From CAZKHG01 sp964552655 (GTDB taxonomy: Bacteria > Bacteroidota > Bacteroidia > Bacteroidales > Tenuifilaceae), in the NCBI GenBank assembly GCA_964552655.1, contig CAZKHG010000006.1, positions 1-64,000 of the forward strand: DNA of 64,000 nucleotides. The letters are read 5' to 3'. Shown here one piece after another: positions 36,801 to 43,170 of this stretch (position 1 is the stretch's first letter; every line of letters begins with the position of its first letter). The translations under genes were made by a program, and so were the position numbers. The notes under the pieces are model-generated. The model did not search any database. It was not told where the DNA came from and worked only from the letters and a program-made list of their open reading frames with translations.

Positions 36801-37168
36801 GCTTGAAATACTGTTATAACAATACTACCTTCAGCCTCATTGTTAAGCTGATCTTTTACCTTACAGGTTATTGTATAATCGCCAGGCAGGGTTGTTAGGT
36901 CCGGAGCCAAAACTGCGATATTGCCGGCCGGAATGATAAAAGACGCTCCGCTCCATGTATATGACTTATAGGGAGTTACGCCACCTACCGGATATGCTTT
37001 CAGCACCAATGTTGATGTTTGGCAAACCGTGGGCGGGTCTGTAACAGGATTTGTTTTTACTGTTACAGAAAACTGCGAGAAAGCATTCCCATTCGAAATA
37101 AGAACAAACCCCGCAACAAAGCCAAGCAGGTATTTGATTATAGATAATTTACCAAAAAAAGTTTTCAT
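27863..37168 (-). CDS. Giant SprB-like repetitive adhesin with type IX (type B) sorting domain
   Basis: 3101 residues. A signal peptide (residues 1-31) is followed by three Ig/PKD-like domains to about residue 284. Next come seven repeats of about 93 residues (285-939; for example GLTYDVPAGITQTTSYHRIA) and 23 SprB-type repeats of about 81 residues (945-2810), each with a TCxG...NG start, a GGTPPYTYS-like centre and a VTDxNGC end. A further Ig-like domain (about 2812-2895) and a linker precede the CHU_C sorting domain (about 3008-3101), with NVFSPNDDGLNDRWVV, IYNRWGSLVW and LPVGTYYYVV. The protein would be exported by the type IX system and attached to the surface; SprB itself is a mobile gliding adhesin. 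The PorP/SprF gene lies 17 bases downstream. No enzyme domain is visible. The single stop TAG ends the frame without interruption, despite the repeats. Confidence 0.94.
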   Translation of the reverse strand: MKTFFGKLSIIKYLLGFVAGFVLISNGNAFSQFSVTVKTNPVTDPPTVCQTSTLVLKAYPVGGVTPYKSYTWSGASFIIPAGNIAVLAPDLTTLPGDYTITCKVKDQLNNEAEGSIVITVFQAATATATNNGPTTFCYGGSVELEAFNDVGYNFQWRNNDIDIGGATASKYNATETGLYNVLVSNSNGCSNLSDYISVTAYALPAATAGNDGPKCYHGTVNLTSGPDGMVSYSWTSNSVTPFTSSAQNPSIANATPNNSGDYTVTVTDGNSCSNSATTAVVVYADLNGGTIGSNQDICYNGDPVAFTSTTSPSGGDGAWSYSWESKVGAGAWTTIPGETGLTYDIPAGLTQTTSYQRVATNGCGTAYSNTVTVTVGAALDGGIIAADQDICFNGNPAAFTSTSPATGGSGAWTYTWQSKVGAGSWTTIAGATGLTYDVPAGVTQTTSYQRVGSNLCGIKESNTLVVTVTPAVNGGTIGSDQSICYSGDPAPFTDVVSPSGGTGAWTYSWESKVGAGLWTIIVGESGLTYDVPAGLTATTMYHRIASNSCGSSISNDITVTVYPQMVAGTIAGDQSLCYNSDPAAITSTTPASGGNGPWTYTWEYQSNCAGGWILIPGQTGLTYDPPANQTESRCYRRVATNSCGVVYSNTITITIYADLDGGAIAADQTVCSGGDPAAFTSIAPASGGSGGWTYTWESKVGAGAWTLIAGATGLTYNVPAGITQTTQYHRVATNTCGTKTSNDITVTVSSAINGGTIGSSASLCYNSDPVAFTNDVSPTGGSGAWIYTWESKMGAGAWTLIVGANGLTYDVPAGITQTTSYHRIATNDCGTATSNDITLTVYADQSGGTIAGNQNLCYNSDPAPITSTLDPSGGPGTWTYSWEYQSNCAGGWIVIPGESGLTYDPPAQTESRCFRRVATSTCGTVYSNTVTINISSAVVFNPAVIVNVTGCYGNTNGSISILATGGTPSYTYSLYRSGSFLSSQIKAAGISANFINLIASPDYEVRVTDANGCGPFSSGALPVTQPAQLVINDVSTTPISCSGSTDGTITINATGGTGALEYSIDDITYQAGNVFTVGEGYYDISVRDANGCVTYWLTQIVLVEPSEISFNYEITNITTCNGDNSGKIAISNVSGGSGTGYEYTIYEPEVWGSNPIFTNLPGGALNQYYIKVRDSHGCVKVGNNGNPITINQPSPINFNVLTTDVTTCWYNNNGTIRINSVSGGTGSKMVSIDGISYFPTTKVFTVGVGSYTVYVKDANNCIAQKPATINGPPPIVISTLTTVDVTCFGGSNGEIHATASGGTPPLEYSLDGLSYQVTGDFTGLIGKNYTLYVRDINVCVLNQPVTVNQPAPFIFQSQNKTDITCSGLNDGTITVKAQGGNAPYTYDLYNSSHILLSSNASGLFMGLSADDYTVEVTDALSCPKLISSVLTIISPTSLSITSATATDISCNGFNDGKITVVASGGNLPYTFTLYNGAMVVVSTNNTGIFNGLSAGNYTVSVDDGNSCGALTTGVLTINEPTVLSMVTFKNDLSCNGDLTGEILVSASGGTPAYQYSFDGGTTFDVNNHATGLDGGDYSVITKDSRGCEVSALVTLAEPEVLTLSLTGFDVSCAGVIPGDGRIVATSTGGTSSAFTPKLYRLDGGSWHTSGIFNLVSAGLHTVEVIDAKGCITSSTVTINEPQVITINSISSTNPTCVVLGTITVSASGGTGTLKYTLNPGGANNTTGIFTGLGAGDYTVSVTDNNNCGPITSGTISLVSPSPITINNITISDVTGCFGGNNGDITISASGGTGTLTYSIDGGTTTQLSNTFTVLLAGNYQVVVNDDANCPQGQPVSINQPAEIVITNIFSTHVTAPGANDASIIVIATGGTGALTYTLQPNNVSNLTGEFQGLAPGTYWVDVIDINNCFISTSPIQLSQIELVLTPTNLTCNGSNNGAISLVINGGTAPYTITWTGPSGALPAFNDQLVINGLAAGTYTANVTDALGATGSSFVNITEPNLVGTSSLVISNPTCTGSNNGVITVSGNGGTAPYTYTLYDALMNQLAQNLTGTFPGLIPANYNIRVTDVNSCTYLTSASVLDPLPIVISGTNVTHPSSASSADGTITINASGGTGLLTYTLFNSVPAIVASNGTGIFNGLTAGSYTVQVVDANLCSTTSGVIILSAMSVNLQPYPVSCNGGNDGYIDVIVNDFIPPLTIQVIWVTAGGDIVVPSYNDLVAGTYRVNVSDGSGNLISQTTVVTEPPVLTASVDVITQPTCAGGTNGSVSFNVAGGNLGYTVSWLSNSIPGIIATPLSTGTYNFIITDSKGCTANINDVFVDEPAPLVISVNGVVHPSLATTSDGIITVSVTGGTGSITYNLYDGANNLLSTQVDNGTFINLASGSYYISAIDANNCSTSTPEIVLSGMTITVTPFPVSCNGGTDGYIDVAIDGGLAPFNITCTRLLVSGDILMPGLTDLPAGDYRVVVTNSAGNVVISQTTVVEPEVLTASLIGQQDPACFGDASGSVTFDITGGNPFYTITWESGSSVGTVAVGVNSGIHNFTISDSKGCTYDYPTPIELFDPAKINVTQLTQFDPLCNGDATGKIIVTAEGGTGTLVYDLTGPVAETNTTGLFENLTAGVYDIAISDDNGCFAVPDEPLRVIMTEPTPIVISALIPETPLTCPNVPEGFAHLEVSGGTPDYTYLWSNLNNTPNLDAVVSGTYTVKITDAHGCIQVKDIVIPGPPMLVPDVQIYTAICNDRMVKGQETGGVEILSVTGGTGDYNNFTYNWLNFPTAKLLLSNISSGNYKVTITDEAGCIYDFTYYVPFNPDYFVDAYAKKDTAICYGNNLVLEAISNGPVERTYTYKWSEILNPDLLLLGSAPNQIVSPLTSTSYFLEIENEGGCYSRDTVTVNVYPDIDVHVPMYVSAIKDSIISVLPGETYNIDVNTTSTEYNTIFSWTPPVLFTPADSWNSSISMDKATWEALPKITMKDPDSKRNAEFIVVKVYAVTEVGCTDSLKLYARLVNNLYFGNVFSPNDDGLNDRWVVPKDYLFPDLEIKIYNRWGSLVWSASGTKAAEGWDGKTSGGNDLPVGTYYYVVTFNAKSKDKNWKPITGSVTIVR
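28740..34335 (-). repeat. Array of 23 SprB-type repeats in the adhesin
   Basis: Twenty-three in-frame copies of about 243 bases by hand count. Typical copy: an initial Cys in a CxGxNDGxI context, a GGTPPYxYSL centre, GxFxGLxAGxYTV and VTDxNGC with a second Cys, then a proline-marked boundary (INEPxxL). Seventeen copies have both cysteines. The remaining six lie as adjacent pairs in copies 12/13, 15/16 and 18/19. Confidence 0.85.
29475..31630 (-). repeat. Three-copy super-repeat (each three SprB repeats) in the adhesin
   Basis: SprB copies 12-14, 15-17 and 18-20 form three tandem blocks of about 715-725 bases (starts near 31630, 30905 and 30190 on the minus strand). The first member of each lacks the first Cys (THVTAPGAND, VTHPSSASSADG, VVHPSLATTSDG). 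The second has only the first Cys (SCNGGNDGYIDV in copy 16, SCNGGTDGYIDV in 19). The third is complete. Confidence 0.75.
34353..36315 (-). repeat. Array of seven 93-residue repeats in the adhesin
   Basis: Seven in-frame copies of about 280 bases. Consensus features are GGTIxxxQxxCYNxDP, a W-x-Y-x-W core (WTYSWESKVGAGAWT), GLTYDVPAG and TTSYHRIATNxCGT. Copies 4 and 7 differ together: EYQSNCAGGW replaces the ESKVGAGAW core and TESRCxRRVA replaces the TTSYHRIA-type core. Copies 2-3-4 and 5-6-7 correspond one to one, so the array grew by duplicating a three-repeat block of about 840 bases. Confidence 0.85.
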
Positions 37169-37197
37169 CTGTTTAGATGTATTATTTGTTCAGATGA
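37165..37197 (-). promoter_or_regulatory. Hairpin over the adhesin start codon
   Basis: In the transcript UCAUCUG (37197-37191) can pair with CAGAUGA (37171-37165), whose AUG is the adhesin start codon. A shorter competing stem, CAUCU with AGAUG, also covers the start. Seven base pairs with a 19-base loop are modest; translational control is inference. Confidence 0.35.
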
Positions 37198-37659
37198 TGA
37201 AAAAAGACTTAAAAAGCCAGCTTCTGCTTGCATTTTCAATATTTCACTATTACGAGGCCGAAAATAGAGCTTTTTTCCAAACATCCAAAATATTGTCCTT
37301 AAAATAAGATACTTACAATAATTTATTTTAATAATAGAACTCAAGAAACTCTTTATTGCGCTGAATATGAAACTCTTCTGCAAATTCATGTCATAAGTAA
37401 CTGTTTGTACGGAAAAAAGAGGGTTTAAGTTCCCTTAATTTTCATCAATTCATATGAGGCAACCGATGTAATAGCTAGTTTTATCATCATTAATTGAATA
37501 ACTACCTAAGAAAAGGGTACTGCTGCAAAAAAAACACTTAGTTGATTAATGCAGGATATTTAAAGTTCAACAACCCTGCCAAATATTGGATTTTTCTGTA
37601 TCCCTGATTTTTAAAATAACGGATAATAGCAGAAAGACCGAAAATGGGCAGAATCACAA
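37169..37659. other. 491-base AT-rich gap upstream of the adhesin gene
   Basis: No convincing gene in any frame, no tRNA-like fold and no clear TAnnTTTG promoter on the minus strand. It holds the start-codon hairpin at its left end and otherwise AT-rich sequence. The gap is the longest in the window and must hold the adhesin promoter unless it is read through from the PAP2-like gene. Confidence 0.5.
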
Positions 37660-38268
37660 CTAAAAATAATACACAGTTAAAAACATCAGGGTAAAACCAA
37701 GCAGAAAACCCGTATATATTTGTGAGGGTTTGTGTGTTGAAAGAACCAATCTAGCAGCCGCAACTATACCCGATAAAAGAAAAACAAGAATTAATGGGAT
37801 TAAAATATCGGTTTGAAATTTCAACGAGAAAGATAAAAGAAACCCGGCAATGCCTCCCCCTGCAATAAGATGTAAGCTGATTTTCCATCTCGTTGTAATC
37901 AACAGGGCAGCAAATAAAATTAGGGTTGCGCCAAGAATAAAACTGCCAATGATTGACGCTATGGGTATCCTGTAAATAAAATAGACCGAAAACATATAAG
38001 GGATAAGTGTGAAGGCAAGGGGCAGGATACGCTCTCTGTGAGTTTCCATTGAATAGCTCCTGATAACTCCAAAATGATAAAAAAGTGGTATTATCAATAG
38101 CGGTAAACCAAGCGTATTGGCAGATATAACAAGCAGAATTATTTTTTTTACATCGCCCGGCATCATGGAAATGTAGGAACCGTTGTAGAAAAGGTAAATG
38201 ATGCCCAGGGAGGGCATCATCAAAGGGTGAAACAGATATGAAACTATTTTAGCCAGGGTTTTGCTCAT
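37660..38268 (-). CDS. PAP2-superfamily-like integral membrane protein, altered active site
   Basis: 202 residues with about six membrane helices. Three motifs in PAP2 order can be seen: HRERILP (residues 77-83, compare KxxxxxxRP), SLH (131-133, compare PSGH), and ARLVLSTHKPSQIYTG (172-187, compare SRxxxxxHxxxD). The arginine (173) and nucleophile-type histidine (179) are kept, but the final aspartate is glutamine (183) and SGH is SLH. Hence it descends from lipid phosphatases but may be inactive or use another substrate. The stop is near the long gap before the adhesin; rpoN lies 48 bases upstream on the same strand. Confidence 0.65.
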   Translation of the reverse strand: MSKTLAKIVSYLFHPLMMPSLGIIYLFYNGSYISMMPGDVKKIILLVISANTLGLPLLIIPLFYHFGVIRSYSMETHRERILPLAFTLIPYMFSVYFIYRIPIASIIGSFILGATLILFAALLITTRWKISLHLIAGGGIAGFLLSFSLKFQTDILIPLILVFLLSGIVAAARLVLSTHKPSQIYTGFLLGFTLMFLTVYYF

Positions 38269-38316
38269 CTTTTTTTTGAGTGAATGATGGGTGAATGTTT
38301 CTTTTGATATGTGTGT

Positions 38317-39774
38317 TTATTTCAGCTCTTTACGTAACCGTGCCACAGGTATATCCAACTGTTCCCTGTATTTTGCTACGGTTCTTCGGGCAATGGGGTA
38401 ACCCTTCTGCTGCAATATCTTCATCAGCTTTTCATCGGTAAGGGGTCGTTTCTTTTCTTCAACTTCAATACATTCCTGCAAAATCTTTTTGATTTCTTTT
38501 GTTGACACCTCTTCCCCGGAATCGGTTTGCATTCCCTCGCTAAAAAAATATTTCAGGGAGTAGATGCCAAAATGGGTTTGGATGTATTTACTATTAGCAA
38601 CCCTGGATATTGTAGATATGTCCAGACCTGTTTGTTCTGCAATATCTTTAAGTATCATGGGTCTAAGCTTAGTGTCATCGCCTTCCTTGAAAAACTCGCG
38701 TTGATACTCAATTATCGCCTTCATTGTAACCATCAGGGTATTTTGCCTTTGTCTGATCGCATCAATGAACCAACGGGCAGAATCTATTTTTTGTTTTACA
38801 AAAACCATTGCATCCTTATCCTGTCTGGTAACATTTTTGCGGTTTTGCGCATAGGTTTCGAGCATATTTGAGTACTCCCTGCTGATCCGAAGCTCTGGAA
38901 CGTTCCTTGAATTAAGGTTTAGCTGAAATTCACCATCCACCAGATCAAGTGTAAAATCGGGAATAATATGTTGGGCTGTTCTGTTTAACGGATCGGCAAA
39001 AGAGCCACCGGGTTTAGGGTTTAACCTTAGTATCTCATCAATGCCCTTTTTAAGTTCAGAATCATTAAGGGACAACCTTGCGGCAATTTTATCGTAGTGT
39101 TTGCGGGTAAACTCATCGAAATGATATTTCAAGATTTTTCGGGCCAGGGCAATCTCGGGAATATTCTGATCTTTGCTTTGAATCTGGATCAACAAGCACT
39201 CCTGAAGGTCTCTTGCCCCAACGCCCAAGGGCTCAAAATCCTGAATGATATAGAGCAAATGCTCCAGCTCTTCTTCGTTGGTCTCCACGCCCAGGGCAAA
39301 CGCGATATCATCGGCAATGGCGGTTAGCTTGCGGCGCAAGTAACCATCATCATCAATATTTCCAATAAGGTATTTTGCGAGTTCAAACTGGCGTTCGCTT
39401 AACGTTCTTAAACCCAGCTGACTTTCGAGGTGTTCATGAAAGGTTAACCCAACAGAGAAAGGTATTTCCTCCCTTTTATCATCCCTGGATGTGTTGTTTG
39501 CATTTAATCGATATGACGGGATATCCTCATCGTTTAGGTAATCTTCCAGGGTGAATTCGTCTTCATCTTTGCTAACCTCTTCTTCAGTGAGTTCTTCTTC
39601 CTGATCCTGTTTTTCTTCCTGCGCTTCCCCCTCCTCAAGTATGGGGTTTTCCTCAAGCTCTTTTTTTATTCTTTGCTCAAGCATCATAGTGGGCAACTCC
39701 AACATTTTTATCACCTGAATTTGCTGAGGTGATAACTTCTGTAACAGCTTTTGTTGTAATCGTTGCTTGAGCAT
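38317..39774 (-). CDS. rpoN: RNA polymerase sigma-54 factor
   Basis: 485 residues. The glutamine-rich region I (MLKQRLQQKLLQKLSPQQIQ, VIKMLELP and LEQRIKKELEENPILEEG) interacts with activators. An acidic region II (EEGEAQEEKQDQEEELTEEE) follows, then the core-binding region III. The C-terminal RpoN box is ARRTVAKYRE (about 464-473), which reads the -24 promoter element. Sigma-54 directs enhancer-dependent transcription of ATPase-activated promoters. No activator gene with a sigma-54 interaction domain is in this window. It follows asnS by 108 bases on the same strand. Confidence 0.96.
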   Translation of the reverse strand: MLKQRLQQKLLQKLSPQQIQVIKMLELPTMMLEQRIKKELEENPILEEGEAQEEKQDQEEELTEEEVSKDEDEFTLEDYLNDEDIPSYRLNANNTSRDDKREEIPFSVGLTFHEHLESQLGLRTLSERQFELAKYLIGNIDDDGYLRRKLTAIADDIAFALGVETNEEELEHLLYIIQDFEPLGVGARDLQECLLIQIQSKDQNIPEIALARKILKYHFDEFTRKHYDKIAARLSLNDSELKKGIDEILRLNPKPGGSFADPLNRTAQHIIPDFTLDLVDGEFQLNLNSRNVPELRISREYSNMLETYAQNRKNVTRQDKDAMVFVKQKIDSARWFIDAIRQRQNTLMVTMKAIIEYQREFFKEGDDTKLRPMILKDIAEQTGLDISTISRVANSKYIQTHFGIYSLKYFFSEGMQTDSGEEVSTKEIKKILQECIEVEEKKRPLTDEKLMKILQQKGYPIARRTVAKYREQLDIPVARLRKELK

Positions 39775-39882
39775 AAAGAAATTTAATTGTTTTCTATCTG
39801 TTTTACAGGATTAATGATTGGTTATTAAACGCAAAGAAAAATTAATGATAACAGTGTTTATTATCTCCAAAAATCTGTTTAA

Positions 39883-41280
39883 TTAAAACTCGCAGTTTTT
39901 AGGGGTACGTGGGAATGGAATTACATCCCGAATGTTGCTCATGCCCGTGATAAACAGCACAAGTCGTTCAAAGCCCAGCCCAAATCCGCTATGTGGGGCG
40001 CTTCCGAATTTACGGGTTTCAAGGTACCACCACACATCCTTTTCCGGGATTTGCATTTCGGTGATACGTTGAAACAGCTTTTCGTAAACCTCTTCCCTCT
40101 GTGAGCCTCCTATTATTTCACCAATCTTGGGGAAAAGTACATCCATCGCCCTAACCGTTTTCCCATCGTCATTCTGCTTCATGTAAAAAGCCTTAATTTG
40201 CCTGGGATAGTCTGTAAGAATAACAGGTTTCTTGAAATGCTTCTCCACCAGGTATCGTTCATGCTCCGACTGCAAATCGGCGCCCCAGAATACCGGGAAC
40301 TCCCATTTCTGATCGGCTTTTTCGAGAATCTCAATTGCCCGGGAATAGCTTAACCGCTCAAATTTATTGTCCACCACAAATTTTAATCGTTCAACCAGCT
40401 CGTTGTCGTACATCTTGTTGAGGAATTGCAGATCATCCAAGCAGTTGTTAAGCGCATAGGTTATAAGATATTTGAGAAAATCCTCCGCCAGATCCATGTT
40501 ATCTGAGATGTCATAGAATGCCATTTCGGGTTCAATCATCCAAAACTCTGCCAGATGACGAGGTGTGTTGGAGTTTTCTGCTCTGAATGTGGGCCCGAAT
40601 GTATAAACCTCGGATAAAGCCAGTGCAGCAAGTTCAGCCTCCAGCTGACCGGAAACAGTGAGTTTTGCCTCTTTGCCAAAAAAATCTTCGGTCCAGTTAA
40701 TTTTTCCCTCTTCTGTGCGTGGAAGCTCATTGGGATCAAGAGTTGATACCCTGAACATTGCCCCAGCCCCTTCGGCATCAGAACCAGTGATGATTGGAGC
40801 ATGGATGTAATAAAACCCTTTGTCGTTGAAATATTTATGAATGGCAAAAGCCATGGCATGCCTAATCCTTAACACTGCCCCAAAAGTATTTGTACGTGGG
40901 CGTAAGTGGGCAATTTCACGGAGAAACTCCATGCTGTGCCCTTTCTTCTGCAATGGGTAGGTGTTGGCATCGGCGGGTCCAAAAAGTTCTATGGTTTCTG
41001 CCTGAATCTCAACTCTTTGTCCAGAACCAGGGGAATCCACTAATTTCCCCTTAACCCCAATACACGCACCGGTGTTAATATCTTTTAAAGATTCTTCACT
41101 AAAATTTGTGGTATCGGCAACAATTTGGATGCTATTAATAGTTGAACCATCGTTAAGTGCAATGAATGCAACATTCTTATTTCCACGTTTAGTTCTAACC
41201 CAACCCAAGGCCGTAACCTCAGCACCTACCTGACCGCTAATCAGCAAATCTTTAACTTTTGTTCTATCCTTTAATTTCAT
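39883..41280 (-). CDS. asnS: Asparagine--tRNA ligase
   Basis: 465 residues, class II synthetase. An N-terminal OB domain binds the anticodon (VTALGWVRTKRGNKNVAFIAL, DGSTINSIQIV). Class II motif 2 is found in TFGPTFRAENSNTPRHLAEF, with FWMIEPEMAF after it, and motif 3 is GFGLGFERLVLFITGMSNIR followed by IPFPRTPKNCEF at the C-terminus. The RAENSNTPRH form and ending PRTP are typical of AsnRS rather than AspRS. It charges tRNA-Asn in the cytosol. A TATTTTTG -7 box lies on the minus strand 37 bases upstream. Confidence 0.96.
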   Translation of the reverse strand: MKLKDRTKVKDLLISGQVGAEVTALGWVRTKRGNKNVAFIALNDGSTINSIQIVADTTNFSEESLKDINTGACIGVKGKLVDSPGSGQRVEIQAETIELFGPADANTYPLQKKGHSMEFLREIAHLRPRTNTFGAVLRIRHAMAFAIHKYFNDKGFYYIHAPIITGSDAEGAGAMFRVSTLDPNELPRTEEGKINWTEDFFGKEAKLTVSGQLEAELAALALSEVYTFGPTFRAENSNTPRHLAEFWMIEPEMAFYDISDNMDLAEDFLKYLITYALNNCLDDLQFLNKMYDNELVERLKFVVDNKFERLSYSRAIEILEKADQKWEFPVFWGADLQSEHERYLVEKHFKKPVILTDYPRQIKAFYMKQNDDGKTVRAMDVLFPKIGEIIGGSQREEVYEKLFQRITEMQIPEKDVWWYLETRKFGSAPHSGFGLGFERLVLFITGMSNIRDVIPFPRTPKNCEF

Positions 41281-41316
41281 GTGAATAAAAAATCAACCGT
41301 TACTAAATTTAACACA

Positions 41317-41324
41317 CAAAAATA
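41317..41324 (-). promoter_or_regulatory. -7 element of asnS
   Basis: TATTTTTG on the minus strand, 36 to 44 bases before the asnS ATG. No -33 TTTG at 19-21 bases was seen. Confidence 0.45.
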
Positions 41325-41419
41325 ACATTTTTTACAGCAAATTCTTAAATTTATCGAGTTTTGGTATTATATAGCTATTTATGAAATATTCAATTTATCA
41401 ATTAAATTACCCGTAATAT

Positions 41420-42100
41420 ATGAAAAAAATTCTGTTGGTCGGATTATTGTTTTCATTAGGGGTAAAATCCTATTCGCAGGATTACACCCAGTTAAGGTTA
41501 ATTTCTGATGAGATCTTTAAGTTAGGGCTGTCCCCTTATGAAGTTAAAAACTATAGCGAAATTGAGGGCTCTCCTTATCTTTACCCGGATCTGATGGATG
41601 GGAAGATAATCACTAAAACTGACAAAGTGCTGGTGGGTAAGCTACGTTACAATATTTATACTGACGAGATCGAATTTCAGTATAAAAACAGTATGATGAG
41701 TTTTGCTCAACCAGATAATTTCAAGGAGTTTTATATCGACTCCCAGAAAATTCTTTATTGCACCTATCACGATGGAGCCAAAGCGAAAAATGGATTTATG
41801 CTTGTTGTTGCCGATGGTGATTATTCTTTGCTGGTAAAGAAAAGTGTTATTTATATAGCCAAAGAAAAGCCCCAGCCTTATACATTCCCCAAACCTGACC
41901 GGTTTGAAACTAAAGACGATACTTATTATTTATCTTATCAAAATCAAAATCCCGTAAAAATTGTTTCCTCAAAAAAGCTGGTCAAATCATTTCCGGAACT
42001 CGATGCGTTAATCAGGAATTATCCTGAAAAAAATGTTAATTATGGCAAGCAGGACGACCTGAAAAGGCTGGTGGAGTATATAAATTCACAGTCAAAGTAA
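41420..42100 (+). CDS. Uncharacterised exported protein
   Basis: 226 residues with a signal peptide (KKILLVGLLFSLGVKSYSQ). No family recognised. The body carries LYPDLMDGKIITKTDKVLVG, YNIYTDEIEFQYKN and a central beta-rich segment (QKILYCTYHDGAKAKNGFML, YSLLVKKSVIYIAKEK), followed by LVKSFPELDALIRNYPEKNV. The last 45 residues look helical. The pattern (short exported protein with a repeated-beta core) occurs widely in Bacteroidota as unnamed periplasmic proteins. Its stop lies 4 bases from the stop of the convergent gene at 42105. Confidence 0.55.
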   Translation: MKKILLVGLLFSLGVKSYSQDYTQLRLISDEIFKLGLSPYEVKNYSEIEGSPYLYPDLMDGKIITKTDKVLVGKLRYNIYTDEIEFQYKNSMMSFAQPDNFKEFYIDSQKILYCTYHDGAKAKNGFMLVVADGDYSLLVKKSVIYIAKEKPQPYTFPKPDRFETKDDTYYLSYQNQNPVKIVSSKKLVKSFPELDALIRNYPEKNVNYGKQDDLKRLVEYINSQSK

Positions 42101-42104
42101 TTCA

Positions 42105-43103
42105 CTAATTCCTTTGATAGTACTTTTCAAGGCGGGATTGAAATACCCGGTCGTTTGCCTTATTGATAGTTTGAATAAGCGTTTTTATCGTGTTTATTCT
42201 ATGAGTTCGTTCCTCGGGGCTAAGCATTTCCTGATCGCGAAATACCATGTACTCGGCCTTATAGCCTGTTTTGTCAAGGCTTAGGGCTACAGCAGCATTA
42301 TAATCATCAAAAATAATTACCGAAGGCAGAGTGTTAAGCGAATACCGGAGAACTGAGGAAATAACTTTGCTCCTGATAAACTGAATTTGGTTATCGCCAA
42401 GGTATTTTGCGCCAAGTAAAAGTCGAACCAGATCAATCTGGGCCACCAGGTTACGTTTTTGTTCTTTTTTCAGCTCATTATATTCCCTTTGAGATGTGCT
42501 ATTAAACAGTTGAATAAATGACCCCGGAACACCCTGCAAATCCCTTAAATCATTTTCGCGTTTCCTTGAACGGAACTCCTTTTGGGCCTGCTTTTGATTA
42601 AAAGGAATGTAATAATCCCATTTTTGGGTTCTCCTGTAAGACTCGGTCATCGGTTTTGGTCTCCACCGGGATACCGGTCTTTTCATTATTGGATCGATAA
42701 GTGAAAGCTGTTGCGATTCAAGCGAATAAATCAGGCAATTGATAAAATGAATATACCCACCTCCCAAATCAGCATGTAAAGCAGACCATAATGTTTTAAC
42801 AGGTGATACCGCCAAGGAATCTGAACCTTTTTTTGGATCAAAAACCAACTTGTTGTTTTTTACATAGTTTATAAATTCCTGATCCAGTGCAACGGGGTAA
42901 TAGGTTGAGGCCTGATCGGATGTATCCACAAAAATTCCACCTGTATGGTACAGCCCCTTCACGTCCATCACGTAGTTAGAATCATTAGATAATTTGATAT
43001 GGAGTTTAAAATCTAACCCCCATTTCATATCTGAGATGGATTTCTGGGCATATAAACAGCCTGAAGTAAAAAGAAGAATAAATGGTAAGATTAACTTTTT
43101 CAT
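42105..43103 (-). CDS. Uncharacterised exported protein
   Basis: 332 residues with a signal peptide (KKLILPFILLFTSGCLYAQ; the cysteine could be a lipobox C, as F-T-S-G-C-L). No known family recognised. The N-terminal half has WGLDFKLHIKLSNDSNYVMD and VKGLYHTGGIFVDTSDQAST. The middle segment is strongly basic and helical (RRTQKWDYYIPFNQKQAQKE, EFRSRKRENDLRDLQG), followed by SSVLRYSLNTLPSVIIFDD. A helix at the C-terminus ends with RLEKYYQRN. Stops 4 bases from the convergent gene. Confidence 0.55.
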   Translation of the reverse strand: MKKLILPFILLFTSGCLYAQKSISDMKWGLDFKLHIKLSNDSNYVMDVKGLYHTGGIFVDTSDQASTYYPVALDQEFINYVKNNKLVFDPKKGSDSLAVSPVKTLWSALHADLGGGYIHFINCLIYSLESQQLSLIDPIMKRPVSRWRPKPMTESYRRTQKWDYYIPFNQKQAQKEFRSRKRENDLRDLQGVPGSFIQLFNSTSQREYNELKKEQKRNLVAQIDLVRLLLGAKYLGDNQIQFIRSKVISSVLRYSLNTLPSVIIFDDYNAAVALSLDKTGYKAEYMVFRDQEMLSPEERTHRINTIKTLIQTINKANDRVFQSRLEKYYQRN

Positions 43104-43170
43104 ACTTGTTATTCTATCGAAAGTTAGCTGAAAAAAATTAAATCATTCCCTCTAATAAAAAATAATGCAA

